Assembly: GCA_029532415.1 (NCBI GenBank)
Contig: JAQOTA010000047.1
Span: 1,240,001-1,304,000 of the forward strand
Source of the DNA: Marasmius tenuissimus
Taxonomy: Eukaryota; Basidiomycota; Agaricomycetes; Agaricales; Marasmiaceae
DNA length: 64,000 nt
Direction of reading: 5' to 3'
The translations under genes were made by a program, and so were the position numbers. Below are positions 1 to 10,297 of the stretch, piece by piece; position 1 is the stretch's first letter; the number at the start of each line of letters is the position of its first letter. Below the pieces are notes generated by a model that worked only from the letters and a program-made list of their open reading frames with translations, was not told where the DNA came from and did not search any database.

Positions 1-185
1 CAGGGTCCCAGAAGTTGTCAAGACACGATGTCTGAGGTAGTGATGACCGGTACTCACGCTGAAGCACCTCCCGTTCCTCCTCCTGCACCGATTCCTGAAC
101 GATGTTGGGTCAACGACCGGAACTACAGCCCATAGTGATTGGATGCCTTACCTGCAATAACAACGAGAGGTTTGGCGTTCGACAT
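1..185 (-). CDS. SDR_c10-type short-chain dehydrogenase, copy 1 (5' part only)
   Basis: Only the first two coding exons lie in the window; the rest runs off the left edge. Exon 1a (185-152) starts MSNAKPLVVIAG; a 57-bp intron (151-95, GTAAGG..TTCAG) interrupts the code just before the Gly-rich nucleotide-binding loop; exon 1b (94-58) reads GIGAGGGTGGASA and ends at a GTGAGT donor. This matches copies 2 and 3 downstream. The start is the first ATG, conserved in all three copies. Family and role are taken from the fuller copies: a Rossmann-fold oxidoreductase-like protein of unknown substrate. The intron placement inside the loop is shared with copy 3 and absent from copy 2. Confidence 0.75.
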
Positions 186-395
186 GACAATTCGATGGGG
201 GATAAAGAGCTATGAGAACGAAGAATTCTTGACAGTGCTTGGAATAACTGGTCCTCCTTTATATGGTGCAGATATCAGTCAGCGGTTCGGTGGTCCAAGC
301 GTCCGTAGTCAGCCATGAGAATAAGACTATTCAGAGCAATCGAATTTGGAATAGAGCCAAGGAGTAACGATAATTCGCTGAATAATTTCAGAAGC

Positions 396-415
396 GTTGC
401 GCAATGTCGCGCAAC
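396..415. promoter_or_regulatory. Inverted repeat upstream of SDR copy 1
   Basis: GTTGCGC-6 nt-GCGCAAC, a perfect 7-bp inverted repeat about 210 bp upstream of the copy 1 start. Related sequence lies at 2211-2230 (degenerate) and 3715-3734 (GTTGCGC..GCATAAC) before copies 2 and 3. It may be a transcription-factor site or simply duplicated flank; no function is shown. Confidence 0.4.
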
Positions 416-1017
416 ATGAACGTCGAAGGCAAAATCGGAGGTCTCACCAATCACCGGAGAACCGGGGTTAGGTGCCGGGTGACTTGAGCCATAGGGTTAG
501 GTTTGTCCTCTGAGCTCACTTCCCATCTCATTCAAAACATCTCAGTACTCCAGATTTGACACTCCCATCGCTGGAGGGGTCGTCCTGTCATAAGTCCATC
601 ACATAGATGCTTCTGTCAATATTTTTGCATAATCGATCTTTCCTTTCAGTCAAAGGCCACATTTTATACCGGGGAGGCCTCTGTCGCGGACTCTGGGATC
701 GTCTGGAGCTCGCAATTTCACGATTCCGACTCGGAGCTCCCCATCCATTCATACTCTCCCAGCATGACGGCGATTCGGTCACCTTGCATTCAGTTCCGTT
801 CAAGTCAATCTATCGCTTTTGTGATCAAGCCAACATTCAAATCAAGACGTCGAGCCGAGCCCATGGAACAAAGTAACGCATATTTCATTCATTTAGGACG
901 TGATCGTACATGATCGAATCTCAGGATCTCTTTCATCTATTTACCACTTTTCGTGGGCAGGACGCACTACCAAATCATTTGATCAGTGTCGTTATCATCG
1001 GGAATAGAACATAGAGA

Positions 1018-2038
1018 CTAACGGTCCAGCTCCCAGGTCCAAGATGATTGATCTTGTTTCGCAAGGTAAACGTATCCCTGGGAGTTTCGTTCTCAGCTTT
1101 GGGCGAACGAGGTGACGACGGAGAAGGAAACCTACCGCAGCGATACTCTCAGGATTCAACCTGACAGCCTCATTCTTCTCCCACTCGGGATCGTTGCGCC
1201 GCTCTTTAGTACGGGGAGTGATTATCCCTCCGTCGATTATAGCCTATCAGTCAAAAGGTGAGGCTCCCATTGAGAGCGTCGAAATCTATTGCTGGAAGCT
1301 CTTGGACTTACATGTGCGACCTGCAGCGATAAGTACTTTGGGACACAAACGAAAATCAAATGCTTACATGAATATTCTGTTTACCAAACTCCTTCGCCAG
1401 GCTTTGAGAGAGTGCTCGTTCCGCATGTTTCCCCGCAGAGAAAGCGCTGGTGGTCACATTCCCGCGAATACTAGCCGTAGCACCCGTGAAGATCAAAACA
1501 CCTCGGGCGCCGGTACCAGGATCGATGGAGTTTTCCTTAAACTCGAGGATGATCTCACGAGCGAACGCGAAGGTCCCTTCGATGCCTTCGCTTGTACCCT
1601 TCACATCTTCTGGCGTGACGTCCAGGAAGGACTTGCGTACTGCATGGCCCACAGCGTTCCAAACAGCTGCACGAATTTCGTAGGAAGGCTTGGCAAAATG
1701 AGCCCGGATTTTCTGGAATGCGCCGGAGACGTCCGAGGCTGAGTAAGAGGGGATCGGGAAGGCCACTGCCTGAGAGAAAGATGAGTGGCCGGAGAACGAA
1801 GTCCTGAGGAACGACCTACGTCTATGCCAGATCCTTTCAAATCACTCTCGAATGCTTTCAACGAGTCTACGTTCCTGGCAACTAAGGCGACGCTGTAGCC
1901 TTCCTTCGCGAATACACGACTGTGGGTGGTCAAAACACGATTCTCGAAGTTACTGACTGATGCTCACGCTGAAGCACCTCCCGTTCCTCCACCTGCACCG
2001 ATCCCTGCTATAATAACGACTGGTTTGGCGTTCGACAT
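1018..2038 (-). CDS. SDR_c10-type short-chain dehydrogenase, copy 2
   Basis: Exon 1 (2038-1968) encodes MSNAKPVVIIAG followed by the loop GIGAGGGTGGASA, a Rossmann NAD(P)-binding motif. Exon 2 gives the second strand and helix (VFAKEGYSVALVAR), then a long exon contains KPSYEIRAAVWNAV, FLDVTPEDV, GATASIRG and FSAGKHAERALSQSLAKEFG. A 9-nt exon at 1312-1320 encodes Val-Ala-His and joins the next exon, AIIDGGIITP; the last exon ends WTWELDR-stop. The catalytic YxxxK of classical SDRs is FxxxK here: Lys kept, Tyr replaced by Phe. That, with the altered Gly motif, is the recorded signature of the cd05373/SDR_c10 group, so enzymatic activity is uncertain. Unlike copies 1 and 3, exon 1 has no intron before the Gly loop, and removal is precise. 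Frames are open throughout. Confidence 0.85.
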
Positions 2039-2318
2039 GATATTTCGATCAGGAATCAAGAGCTGTGAGAGCGAAAGTCCTTATCGTTCTCCTTTATATA
2101 CCGTGTCAGAGATCCAGATCACCGGGGTAGGGAAAGTTTCTCAGTCAGCAGTTCAACTTTCTGTAGTCAGCGTATTCAGTACTGACGTATTTTAGGTAGA
2201 GCATTTCTGGATTGCGCAATGTTACACAAATGGTAACACAAATTCCGTTTGTTCAGACTGTGAACGTACATGATCGGTTCTCTTGTATCTATCTACCACT
2301 TCTCATGTGCGGGGCGTA

Positions 2319-3477
2319 CTACCAAGTAATCTGGTCATTATGATTATCGTCAGGGATAGAACATAATAACTCACGGTCCAGCTCCCAAGTCCAGGATGAC
2401 TGGTCTTGTTTCGCAAGGTAAATGTATCCCTGTGAATTTTATACTCAGCTTTAGGGAGCGAGAAGTTGACGAGAGGAAGGAAAAACGTACGGCAGCAATA
2501 CTCTCGGGATTCAACCTGACAGCTTCGTTCTTCTCCCATTCGGGGTCCTTGCGCCACTCCCTGCTCCGAGGAGTGATAATACCTCCGTCGATTATGGCCT
2601 GATGGTCAAAGGGTGAGCCTCTCGTTCAGATACTTGTATAGCCGGTAACATAGGCTTACATGCGCAACCTGTAGTCATCAGATTGGCCAGGCCGTTAGCG
2701 GGAAAATTGGTACATATGCGAAAGACGAGGCTCACATGAATGTTCTGTTTGCCAAACTCCTTCGCAAGGCTTTGAGAAAGAGCACGTTCGGCATGCTTCC
2801 CAGCAGAGAAAATGCTGGTAGTAGCATTTCCGCGAGTACTCGAAGTGGCCCCGGTGGAGATCAAGACGCCCCGAGCACCGTTGCTAGGATCGATGGAGTT
2901 TTCCTTGAATTCGAGAATGATCTCACGGGCGAACGCAAAGTTCCCCTCGATACATTCGGTCGTGCCCTTCACATCCTCTGGGGTGACATCCAGGAAGGGT
3001 TTGAATGCTGGGTAGACGGCGTTCCATACAGCTGCTCGGATTTCGTAGGAAGGCTTAGCAAAATGAGCTCGAATCTTCTGTAGTGCACTTGAAACTTCCG
3101 AGCCTGCGTAAGAGGAGATCGGAAAAGCTGCCGCCTGAGAGAAAGTTGAGCGAACGGACAACGTATTTTCTCGAGGAAGAACCCACGTCTATTCCAGATT
3201 CTTTCAGATCGCTCTCGAATGCCTTCAATGAGTCCCCTTTCCTAGCAATCAAGGCAATGCTGTAGCCCTCCTTCGCGAATGCCCGACTAATGGGGTCCGA
3301 GGTAATGTCAGAATACGGTTCTGCATCGAGTTATATGCAGTACTCACGCCGAAGCAGCGCCCGTTCCCCCTCCTGCACCGATTCCTAAGTAACTCCAGTC
3401 AGCGATCACGGCTGGGGTCGTTGGTAATTGGACAGCTTGCCTGCTATAACAGCAACTCGTTTGGCGTTCGACGACAT
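2319..3477 (-). CDS. SDR_c10-type short-chain dehydrogenase, copy 3
   Basis: Same architecture as copy 2. Exon 1a (3477-3441) starts MSSNAKRVAVIAG; the intron 3440-3385 begins GCAAGC and ends TTAG, a GC-AG intron; exon 1b gives GIGAGGGTGAASA. Later exons show KPSYEIRAAVWNAV, FLDVTPEDV, GATSSTRG and FSAGKHAERALSQSLAKEFG, again with Phe where classical SDRs have the catalytic Tyr. The 9-nt Val-Ala-His exon is conserved at 2660-2668. The C terminus is longer than copy 2 because the stop after WTWELDR is absent: it reads on to a TAG at 2319-2321, adding about 16 residues (ELLCSIPDDNHNDQITW). Family function is NAD(P)-dependent oxidoreduction or a catalytically dead relative; substrate unknown. 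Confidence 0.85.
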
Positions 3478-3714
3478 GATATCTCTGAGGTTCGTGAGAT
3501 CTTGATTATAGGTTTCCGGCTATCTCTGGTCCTCCTTTATATGCCGAATCAAAGTTCAGGTCACCGGTCCCGGTCACGATGGAGGAAAAGGTTTACAGTC
3601 AGCAGTTTAAGGTCTTGTAGTCAGCAATGGAATGGAGGTTATTCATCGCGGGCGGATTTTGAGTAGGCATATGGAAAAGCAGAGCTTGAGCCGAGGGAAT
3701 TTAAGCGATTTTGG

Positions 3715-3734
3715 GTTGCGCAATGTTGCATAAC
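3715..3734. promoter_or_regulatory. Inverted repeat upstream of SDR copy 3
   Basis: GTTGCGC AATGTT GCATAAC, about 238 bp upstream of the copy 3 ATG, the counterpart of the perfect inverted repeat before copy 1. The left arm and spacer are the best-kept parts. Candidate regulatory site only. Confidence 0.35.
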
Positions 3735-4664
3735 ATGAAGCTCAGAATGTCGAATAGACATCGAAGGTGGCAGTAGCAAAGCAGGGGAGTTCGGAAGCGT
3801 CACGACCAGAGCCTGTATTCACTACAAGGGAACCTACTGGGGTTAGGTGTTGGGTCGAGCTTAGGGTTAGGTGGTCAACTGGTCAATGCTTCTAGCCTCT
3901 TGGCTCCGTCCTTCTGTTCAGTGGCCTTCATCTCGATTTTCCAAACTATAGACCTTCCAAGCTCCTGGGTCTTCCAGTTATCGAAGTTTTGGGTGCGTTC
4001 GAAAACTTCTGTGGTCGTCTGAGGACTAACCCAGGTTCATCATGAGGCGCTAAAGACATTGTGAAACTCGGGTCGATGGCCACCGAGAAGAACTGGCACG
4101 ACTAGATCGCGATGGGCAAGACTAGCCATTCTGGATCGTACTCTGAAAGTGTTTGAATGCCTCGAATGAAAATCGAACGATTCGCCAGTAGTGGGGACTC
4201 TCAGGCTTCCGGCCTGCAATTATCCGATAGATAAGCAGTCAATATAGATCGCCGCAGATACACTTCAATTCCTACAAGGCCACTCAAAGAGAGGAAGGAA
4301 AATGTGGTATCGCATTTGCGGGAGAGCTATGCTGTGTCTCGGACCTCGGTGCCATGTCAATCTGATTGGTGTCCTGAAATCTTTCTCCTGCGCGCAAGAT
4401 GGGCCCACGGATAGCATCGCGCTCTCGCAATCACGCTTCCCGCTAGAGCTCATAAGACCGGCGCCCGAACCATCACAGAACTGCCCACGCGCCATCACCA
4501 AACAGGAGAGGGACAGGCTGTCAACTGGCCTTCAACGTTTTCACTGTCGTACTTCCCGGATTGCTGTCACCTTACACATGTATGACAGCATCGAACGCTC
4601 TTATAGAGGCGGCTGGTTTTGTCGTGCTTGCCTGTGAAACACCCCCGTCTCTTTGCCTCGGTCT
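3735..4664. other. Intergenic region, no supported gene
   Basis: Between the SDR tandem array and the first small membrane-protein gene. The left part (about 3735-3900) resembles the flank at 416-540, so it belongs to the SDR duplication unit; both contain short GGTTAG/AGGGTTAG words. ORFs up to 111 codons occur on the plus strand (4302-4637), but I see no domain, paralogue or splice pattern that supports them. Confidence 0.4.
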
Positions 4665-5011
4665 ATGTCTCCCCAGCGCCCATCTATACACGTGCAATGG
4701 TTGTCTTGTATCTCTCTATTCTTCCAACCGGCCTTCTCAAGTCCCGTTTTTGTCAATTATGTCGATAAAACCGAGCTCGTCTCGCCAAAAAACCGCCCTT
4801 CTCTCTCGTCTTCACTCACGCGGAGAAAGGATCACGATCCCGAGTGAGTTACGTTTTCCTTCCTATGAGTCTCAAGTCAGCTAACGCAAAATCCAGGAAC
4901 AATACACACCCTGTGGTTATCATCCTACCGAGTGTGTTCATCTTTCTCATGGTCGTCACCTTGGGAGTGATGTATTATCGTCGGTGCCGCCGCGAGAGAG
5001 CTGGTAGTTGA
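4665..5011 (+). CDS. Small single-pass membrane protein (S1)
   Basis: Two exons, 4665-4843 and 4897-5011 (GTGAGT donor, ATCCAG acceptor), joined in frame to give 97 codons. The N terminus has a hydrophobic, signal-like stretch (WLSCISLFFQPAFSSPVF), then a short Ser/Arg-rich segment, then after the intron a clear transmembrane helix (VVIILPSVFIFLMVVTLGVMYY) and a short basic tail RRCRRERAGS. The expected topology is a small ectodomain with a cytosolic basic tail. The start is the first ATG that gives a signal-like N terminus; a longer N terminus is possible. Family not recognised. It is convergent with M1. Confidence 0.55.
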
Positions 5012-5346
5012 TGGAGATCGGTCGTGGCGGGCGCGTGGCACGCTGCAGGGAGTGGTGGAAATCGGAATTGTGATGTTTTCGAAGTGCGTGATTGTTTTGG
5101 GGATGGGAGAACTTCGAGTAGGAACTCAGCGACGAGAGTTACAGGCAATTCGTTTTGTTTCTGACTAGCGAGCTAATAACTTACATTTCGTCCCCAGTGA
5201 TAGTTACATGTTCTTTCATCAGACTAGCAATCAGACGATATTCGGGATACCGGATAGCAGTTATTTCGAGGCTATGTTCTCAGCGCCTTCCTTCCCGAAC
5301 CCGTGCTTTCCTGTGGCGCCTTATAACACCCTAACTAGGCAGAACC

Positions 5347-6310
5347 TCACTTGTGTTCCGCTGCTTGTGTGACCGGTTGTACTTTGAGGTCCGCAGAGAA
5401 GCCTGCGTCTGCGCCTGCTGGCACAGGTATCGTCGAAGGTCCTGGGACGGGAGCGGTAGTACTCTCAGCACTTGCGAAACCATGAGCAGCGAGTGCACGG
5501 CGCAGGTCAGCAATCTCCTTTTCTTGCCTCGCAATAACGTCATCTCTGAAGCGGGACCCCGACCCGCTCTCGGCGTCTGAATCAAGACTCACTTGACCGA
5601 GAGACGAGCGAACGGTCTCGTAGATTCCGTCCTTGATGTCCTTCATTGTGCGGGGCTTGTATAGCCATTCTGTTGTAGGAGTGTAAGTGGGGTGGGATCG
5701 AGAAAGCAAAAAACATGGTTACGCACCACACGACAAGTCCGTAGGCTGCTCCCGGACGGTATTTCCATTGGCTTCTCTTAGTTCTTTTTGGAGGTTCAGA
5801 TGGGTGAGAACGATGTAGAGAGTTCTGGGGAGGACTAAGGACACGAGGAAGGTGGGCCCTGCGATAAAGAAATCGACCCGTGCTCTGTACGGTATTAAGA
5901 GACGAGAGTGTACACCGGGAAAATCAGTGGAAAGGTTTTGGATAGGAGAGAAAGTTTCCTACAGATCTGATTCATAGCCAAACCTCCACCCGGAGTATCG
6001 GATAGCACAGTAAATGATACGAATGAGTGACTCTATGGAAGCGAATAGAGCGTAGGAGGCGCAAATACTTTGAGGGAACAAGAACGTGAGAACAGAAACG
6101 AAATCGGGTTTGAAATTTGGCGACATACGCAAGGAAAATCTTCAATCTGCGTCTGATCTTCTGAATTGTCTCACCCTCTGAGGTGAAGGCGAAATGATGG
6201 ACGTATCGCCAGGCCAAACGTGGTAAAGGGAAGAGGACCAACCCAAGTACAACACTCTCGAGCGAAAGGATGATAATGGAGAGAATGGAGAGGACGCCTA
6301 TCTTGGCCAT
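5347..6310 (-). CDS. Three-TM/coiled-coil membrane protein, M family member 1
   Basis: Four exons with the same intron positions as M2-M5. Exon 1 starts MAKIGVLSIL and contains TM1 with LSLESVVLGLVLFPLPR. Exon 2 gives TM2 (ASYALFASIESLIRIIY). Exon 3 gives TM3 (DFFIAGPTFLVSLVLPRTLY) followed by IVLTHLNLQKELREANG. Exon 4 is cytosolic in character: WLYKPRTMKDIKDGIYET, an acidic segment SLDSDAESGSGSRFRDD, a heptad stretch (IARQEKEIADLRRALA) and a Pro/Ala-rich tail, about 260 residues in all. I do not recognise the family. Five intact copies with conserved exon phases make it a real gene. The upstream element at 6417-6460 is shared with all other members. Role unknown; an integral membrane protein with a C-terminal oligomerising tail is the inference. 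Confidence 0.85.
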
Positions 6311-6416
6311 GTTGTGGGGTAAGCTCGAGTGGGAGAGGGGGAAATAGATTGCAGCGCCTCGATCCAGTGGTGTTCGGTATAAGTAATCGAGAGAAAGTTG
6401 ATACACATCATATATC

Positions 6417-6460
6417 AACCCGCAGTCACCGCTCAGTGATCAAAATCAGCGGCTTCTTGA
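6417..6460 (-). promoter_or_regulatory. M-family upstream element, copy at M1
   Basis: In gene sense it reads roughly AAGAAGCC..TGATTTTGATCA.TGAGCGGTG....CGGG, 107-150 bp before the M1 ATG. The same element occurs at a similar distance before M2, M3, M4 and M5. Confidence 0.6.
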
Positions 6461-7220
6461 CTAGAAAGCGTAAATTGGTGTGCATTGTATTTACGCAGCG
6501 CTTGAGCCTGAGACGGGGCCCTATGGATACCATCTTTGAATGTATTGATCCTGAGTGGCGGCCTGCTATCTGAGGCACCCCTTAGCGACGACGCTCATGT
6601 AGTTGCTAGTGAGCGTACATGGTACCAGAGTCCGAGTGAACACAAGCCAGCCGTGCTTGATCGACGAACCCAGCGCTGGCAGTTGAACGTTTGAACCATC
6701 AGCGTCAAATCAATGAATGATATCGTTGAACTCGAGTACCGCATCATGCATAGAAAGCACAACACGTTTCATCCCAGCCATAGTGACAACACACCGCTCC
6801 CGCATTCGTGTTCATAGTGTTTGAGACTTATGACGATCTTCGAGCTGCTTGAGCTGTTGCTGGAGTCGAAGTTTCGGGCTGTGGCGACAAGGGTGAACCT
6901 TGTCGGCCTCATTTGATTCAAACGTCCGTACCGGATAGCACAAGTTTTTCTCCCAGTGTCCTTGTTCCATACAGTCTGCCAGGCTCAGGCTGCCTGATAA
7001 CGCTGAGCGGGCTAATCGGCCACGTTAGCCTCACAGGCGCGATCCTGGACCTACTTGGACCCGTGTCCAGAACAATATTGCGCTGGGAATTTGAATGGTG
7101 CCAAGTATGTATCGTGAGGCAACAAGGCCGTTAAAAAGATAAGTGAAAGACGAGAGTAACACAAAGTCCTGATATCTCAAATGAGAATTGTCTTCAACCA
7201 TCACCTCCCCCTCCCCCTCC
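6461..7220. other. Intergenic region, no supported gene
   Basis: Holds the distal promoter of M1 and the 3' flank of S2. ORFs on either strand stay below about 105 codons; the longest are shadows of the simple CT/GA-rich sequence at 7190-7340. Confidence 0.4.
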
Positions 7221-7740
7221 TTAGCCTCCCCTGCCATCTCCCCCTCCATCTCCTCCTCCTCCGCCAGCACCACCGTCACCACCACCCCTCCTGACTCTTC
7301 CACCCCTCCTGACTCCTCCACCACTCCTGCTTCCTCCACCTCCGCTAGGAGCGCTAGGAGTATTAACCGTTGTGTGACGACAGGCTGTGGCAGCGCAAAT
7401 GAGCAAGCACACTACGACGGACCCCACCACAATTCCAACAATAGCACCGACTCTATCATTGCCGTCTCTATTTTTCGCTGAGCCCCATTTGCAATTGATT
7501 GTTCAAACCACTTACAGTCCCCGTTTTTCTATTGATCTCGCGTATCTCAATCGCGACTGGCTGGGGTCTCCCAGCCTGCCATGAGCTCCGGGTGGCCGCG
7601 TATATTGCACGGGAATCAAGGGGGTGTGCGTAGTAAAACCTGATCCATCCAGCACACGGATTATGGCGAATTTTTCCGGGTCAACATCGACGATCCATAC
7701 GACCGGGGATCCGAAAAGCAGTTCGCGAGCAAAAGGCCTC
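7221..7740 (-). CDS. Single-pass membrane protein with Gly-rich tail (S2), 5' end unresolved
   Basis: The 3' exon (7467-7221) encodes a transmembrane helix (VGAIVGIVVGSVVVCLLICAA), a short link and a Gly/Arg-rich cytosolic tail that stops at TAA 7223-7221. An intron (acceptor ..AATAG, donor GTAAGT at 7515-7510) joins it in frame to an upstream exon reading SPVVWIVDVDPEKFAIIRVLDG and PLIPVQYTRPPGAHG, which looks like an ectodomain. That exon is open only to about 7740; I could not find a convincing first exon or signal peptide. The order ectodomain-TM-Gly-rich tail matches S3. Family not recognised. Confidence 0.45.
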
Positions 7741-8133
7741 CATCCTAGTCCTCAGTTCCAACCGAGTGGCAGAGGTCAGTCGAGGTAAGAGATCAACATG
7801 GTTTGTGACTTGTCGCTGGGTCACGAAGTCATCCGTCACGTTCGCATGACGTAGGTCGCTATATCGGATCCATCTGGACCAACATCTGGGTTGATGTTGC
7901 TCAACGCTACTTCTATGATTGATATTTAGAGTATCATAGTACAAATTCAGAAATCTATCCATTAGTAGGACTCCCCTTCCGAAACTGTCGTTGAAGAAAT
8001 TGACCCTCACAATGCACTGCAAGTCCTCAGAGTACTCCGCTGACATTCTTATCCTCCGAACTCGGGTCTTCAACTACGAGCAGCAAATTCTGCCGTTCCC
8101 AACAACTAGTATCTTCACATGGTATTTGAAGTC

Positions 8134-9056
8134 TTATGGAAAGCCCGCGTCGGTCAAAGGCCCTGGGACGCCGGCGGGCAGGGAAATATTCTCAGTATCT
8201 ACTGGTCCACGAGTGGCGATCACACGGCGCAGATCAGCAATTTCCCTCTCTTGCCTCGCGATGATCTCATCCCTGAATCGGATTCCGGACCCACTCTCAG
8301 CAGAGTCAGAATCGAGTCTGATTCGACCGAGAGACGAGCGGATGGTGTCACAGATTCCATCCTTGATCTCCTTCACGGTGCGCGGTTTGTATAGCCAGTC
8401 TATCATATAATAGTGAGGATACGGATTCGAAAACAATAAAAATTGTAGGCACGGACCAGAAGATAAGTCTAAGGGCTGCTCCTGAACGGCCTTTCCGTTG
8501 GCCTGTCTAAGTTGCTGTTGGAGCTTCAAGTGGGTGAGGACGATGTAAAGAGTCCTTCGGAGGGCCAAGGACACGGCGAAGGCGGGCACTGCTACGAAGA
8601 ACTGAACTCCGAGTATTCTGTGTGACAAAAAAACGGGAAATATACGAGAAAGTAAGCGGAAACGCACTGAAACTCGGATGAGGAGAGGAGTCCTACGATC
8701 TAAAAGAGAAAGCAAAATTCCTTCCGTCCTTGAGACTGTAATATATAATGCGAGCGAGTGATTCGAAGCAGACGATGAAGGCGTAGAAAGTGCAACAGCT
8801 ACAACAAAATTCAACAACGTGAGAACCGGAAATCAGTTCGGATTGAGGGGATTGAGAGATTGGCCACGTACATGAGGAAAACTCTCAAACTGCTTTTGAT
8901 CTTCCTAGTCAATGGCCGTTCGTCAATGAAGGCGAGACGATGGACATGATACCAGACCGCACGCGGCAAAGGGAAGAGTACCAAACCAAGTGCAACGCTC
9001 TCGACCGAAAGAATGATGACTGTGGAGATGACAAAAAATTCGTCTGCGACGGTCAT
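8134..9056 (-). CDS. Three-TM/coiled-coil membrane protein, M family member 2
   Basis: The start MTVADEFFVISTV is placed by alignment with M1. Exon 1 carries TM1 and LSVESVALGLVLFPLPRAVW. Exon 2 carries TM2 (CTFYAFIVCFESLARIIYY). Exon 3 carries TM3 (FFVAVPAFAVSLALRRTLY) then IVLTHLKLQQQLRQANG. Exon 4 has WLYKPRTVKEIKDGICDT, DSDSAESGSGIRFRDEI and the heptad stretch ARQEREIADLRRVIA, then a short tail ending LTDAGFP. The introns interrupt at the same codons as in M1, M3, M4 and M5, and all frames are open. The C-terminal tail is shorter than in M1 and lacks the Ala/Pro-rich extension. Function unknown. Confidence 0.85.
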
Positions 9057-9172
9057 GTTGCGGAAAAGCTGAGATTGGGGAAGAAGGGAATGCAGTGGCA
9101 CCTCGATATCCAGTGGCCCTGGACGTAGTAAATATATAGTCCAGGCTACTTGGGATCCTTGATCGATTCGTA

Positions 9173-9215
9173 AGCCGCAATTCCCGCTTAGCGATTAGAA
9201 TTAGCGGCTTTTTGA
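9173..9215 (-). promoter_or_regulatory. M-family upstream element, copy at M2
   Basis: Gene sense AAAAAGCCGCTAATTCTAAT followed by CGCTAAGCGG and AATTGCGG, 117-159 bp before the M2 ATG; closest to the M1 copy. Confidence 0.55.
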
Positions 9216-10297
9216 ATGTGAAAGGTGTAGTCCATCGGGTTCGATGCAATGCCTGAGGCCTGATGAGATGCAAGGCGATCACAAACCTTGTTTTTGAGCT
9301 CGAGTGACCCGACTGAAAGCGTCGTAAGGCCATTTCCAACCGAGAGAATGAAATCAGTCATGCCGTCTAATCACTGTAGGGATCCTGAAGAAGCACATAC
9401 GAGCCGGGTCATATATTGACCGTTCAAACTGACCGGTAGCCGTTTGAACTTTGAAACGTCAATGGGGAGTTTCAGTCCCAAATGAGCTTAGTGACTACAG
9501 CATGCGTAGCCGCCAACAGCTTTCAGCCCGGCCGCACATTGCCTCTAAGATCCTTGTCATTGAACTTACCTACAGTATTCTGGATCCTTCGATGGGTTAG
9601 GTTCATAGTCTTCGGGCCACCAAGTAAATGGCAGGGTCGTGCTGTCCGCAGCGGAGTTGGAATCAATCCCGGGAGAAGGTGGCCGTCCAGGTAAAGGACG
9701 GCCCGTGGCTGTGCACCACCTCGTTTGTAACGCTGACGACCAAGCTTCCTCTGGTCTCCCAAGTCAGACTCCAGGATTACTTTTTGTTGGTATAGAGGGC
9801 GGACACAAGCTTTCAGTTCCACTTACCTTGTAGGATGTCCTCTCAGAATGCCGTTTTCCTTCCAACCGTAATCAGGCTCGGCATCTGTCAGACCAATGCC
9901 TGTCTGTTTTCTTCTCGTGGGCGGCCGTGCGTTCTGCCAGCTGAATTGGTAGACTCGGGAAGACACCTGCTTTCAATAAATCTAGACGTTCTCCAAGTGT
10001 TTTCTCTGCCCTGTGTATGGGTTATCGCAAGGTCGGCGGAAAACTTCCCTCCTCCAACGATCTTGAATGAAGCCGTTGAAGCCAGCAATGATGAATGGTT
10101 CAAACCTTTTTCGACAGCACGGGACGCGCAGATGTATTGACATGTCCATCAGAGGCGTCAAAATGCCCTCTTGGCCACCAGCTATCGGTTATGGGTCCGG
10201 ATCCTGGTTCATCACAGGGGCCTGTCTGGCTCTTTAAAACTCTCCACTCCAGATGCATACGATCACCTCATCGTTGATTCACGACCAGCTCTCACAC
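9216..10297. other. Intergenic region, no supported gene
   Basis: Contains the distal promoter of M2 and the 5' flank of S3. ORFs of 60-100 codons overlap on both strands without domain, splice or paralogue support. Confidence 0.4.

Noticed and set aside
467..510. Telomere-like GGTTAG/AGGGTTAGG words, also near 3840-3872
   Set aside because: Only one or two units each, embedded in flank that is part of the SDR duplication; not a telomeric array.
7188..7481. Plus-strand Ser/Pro/Thr-rich ORF
   Set aside because: It is the complement of the S2 TM and Gly-rich tail exon, a simple-sequence shadow.
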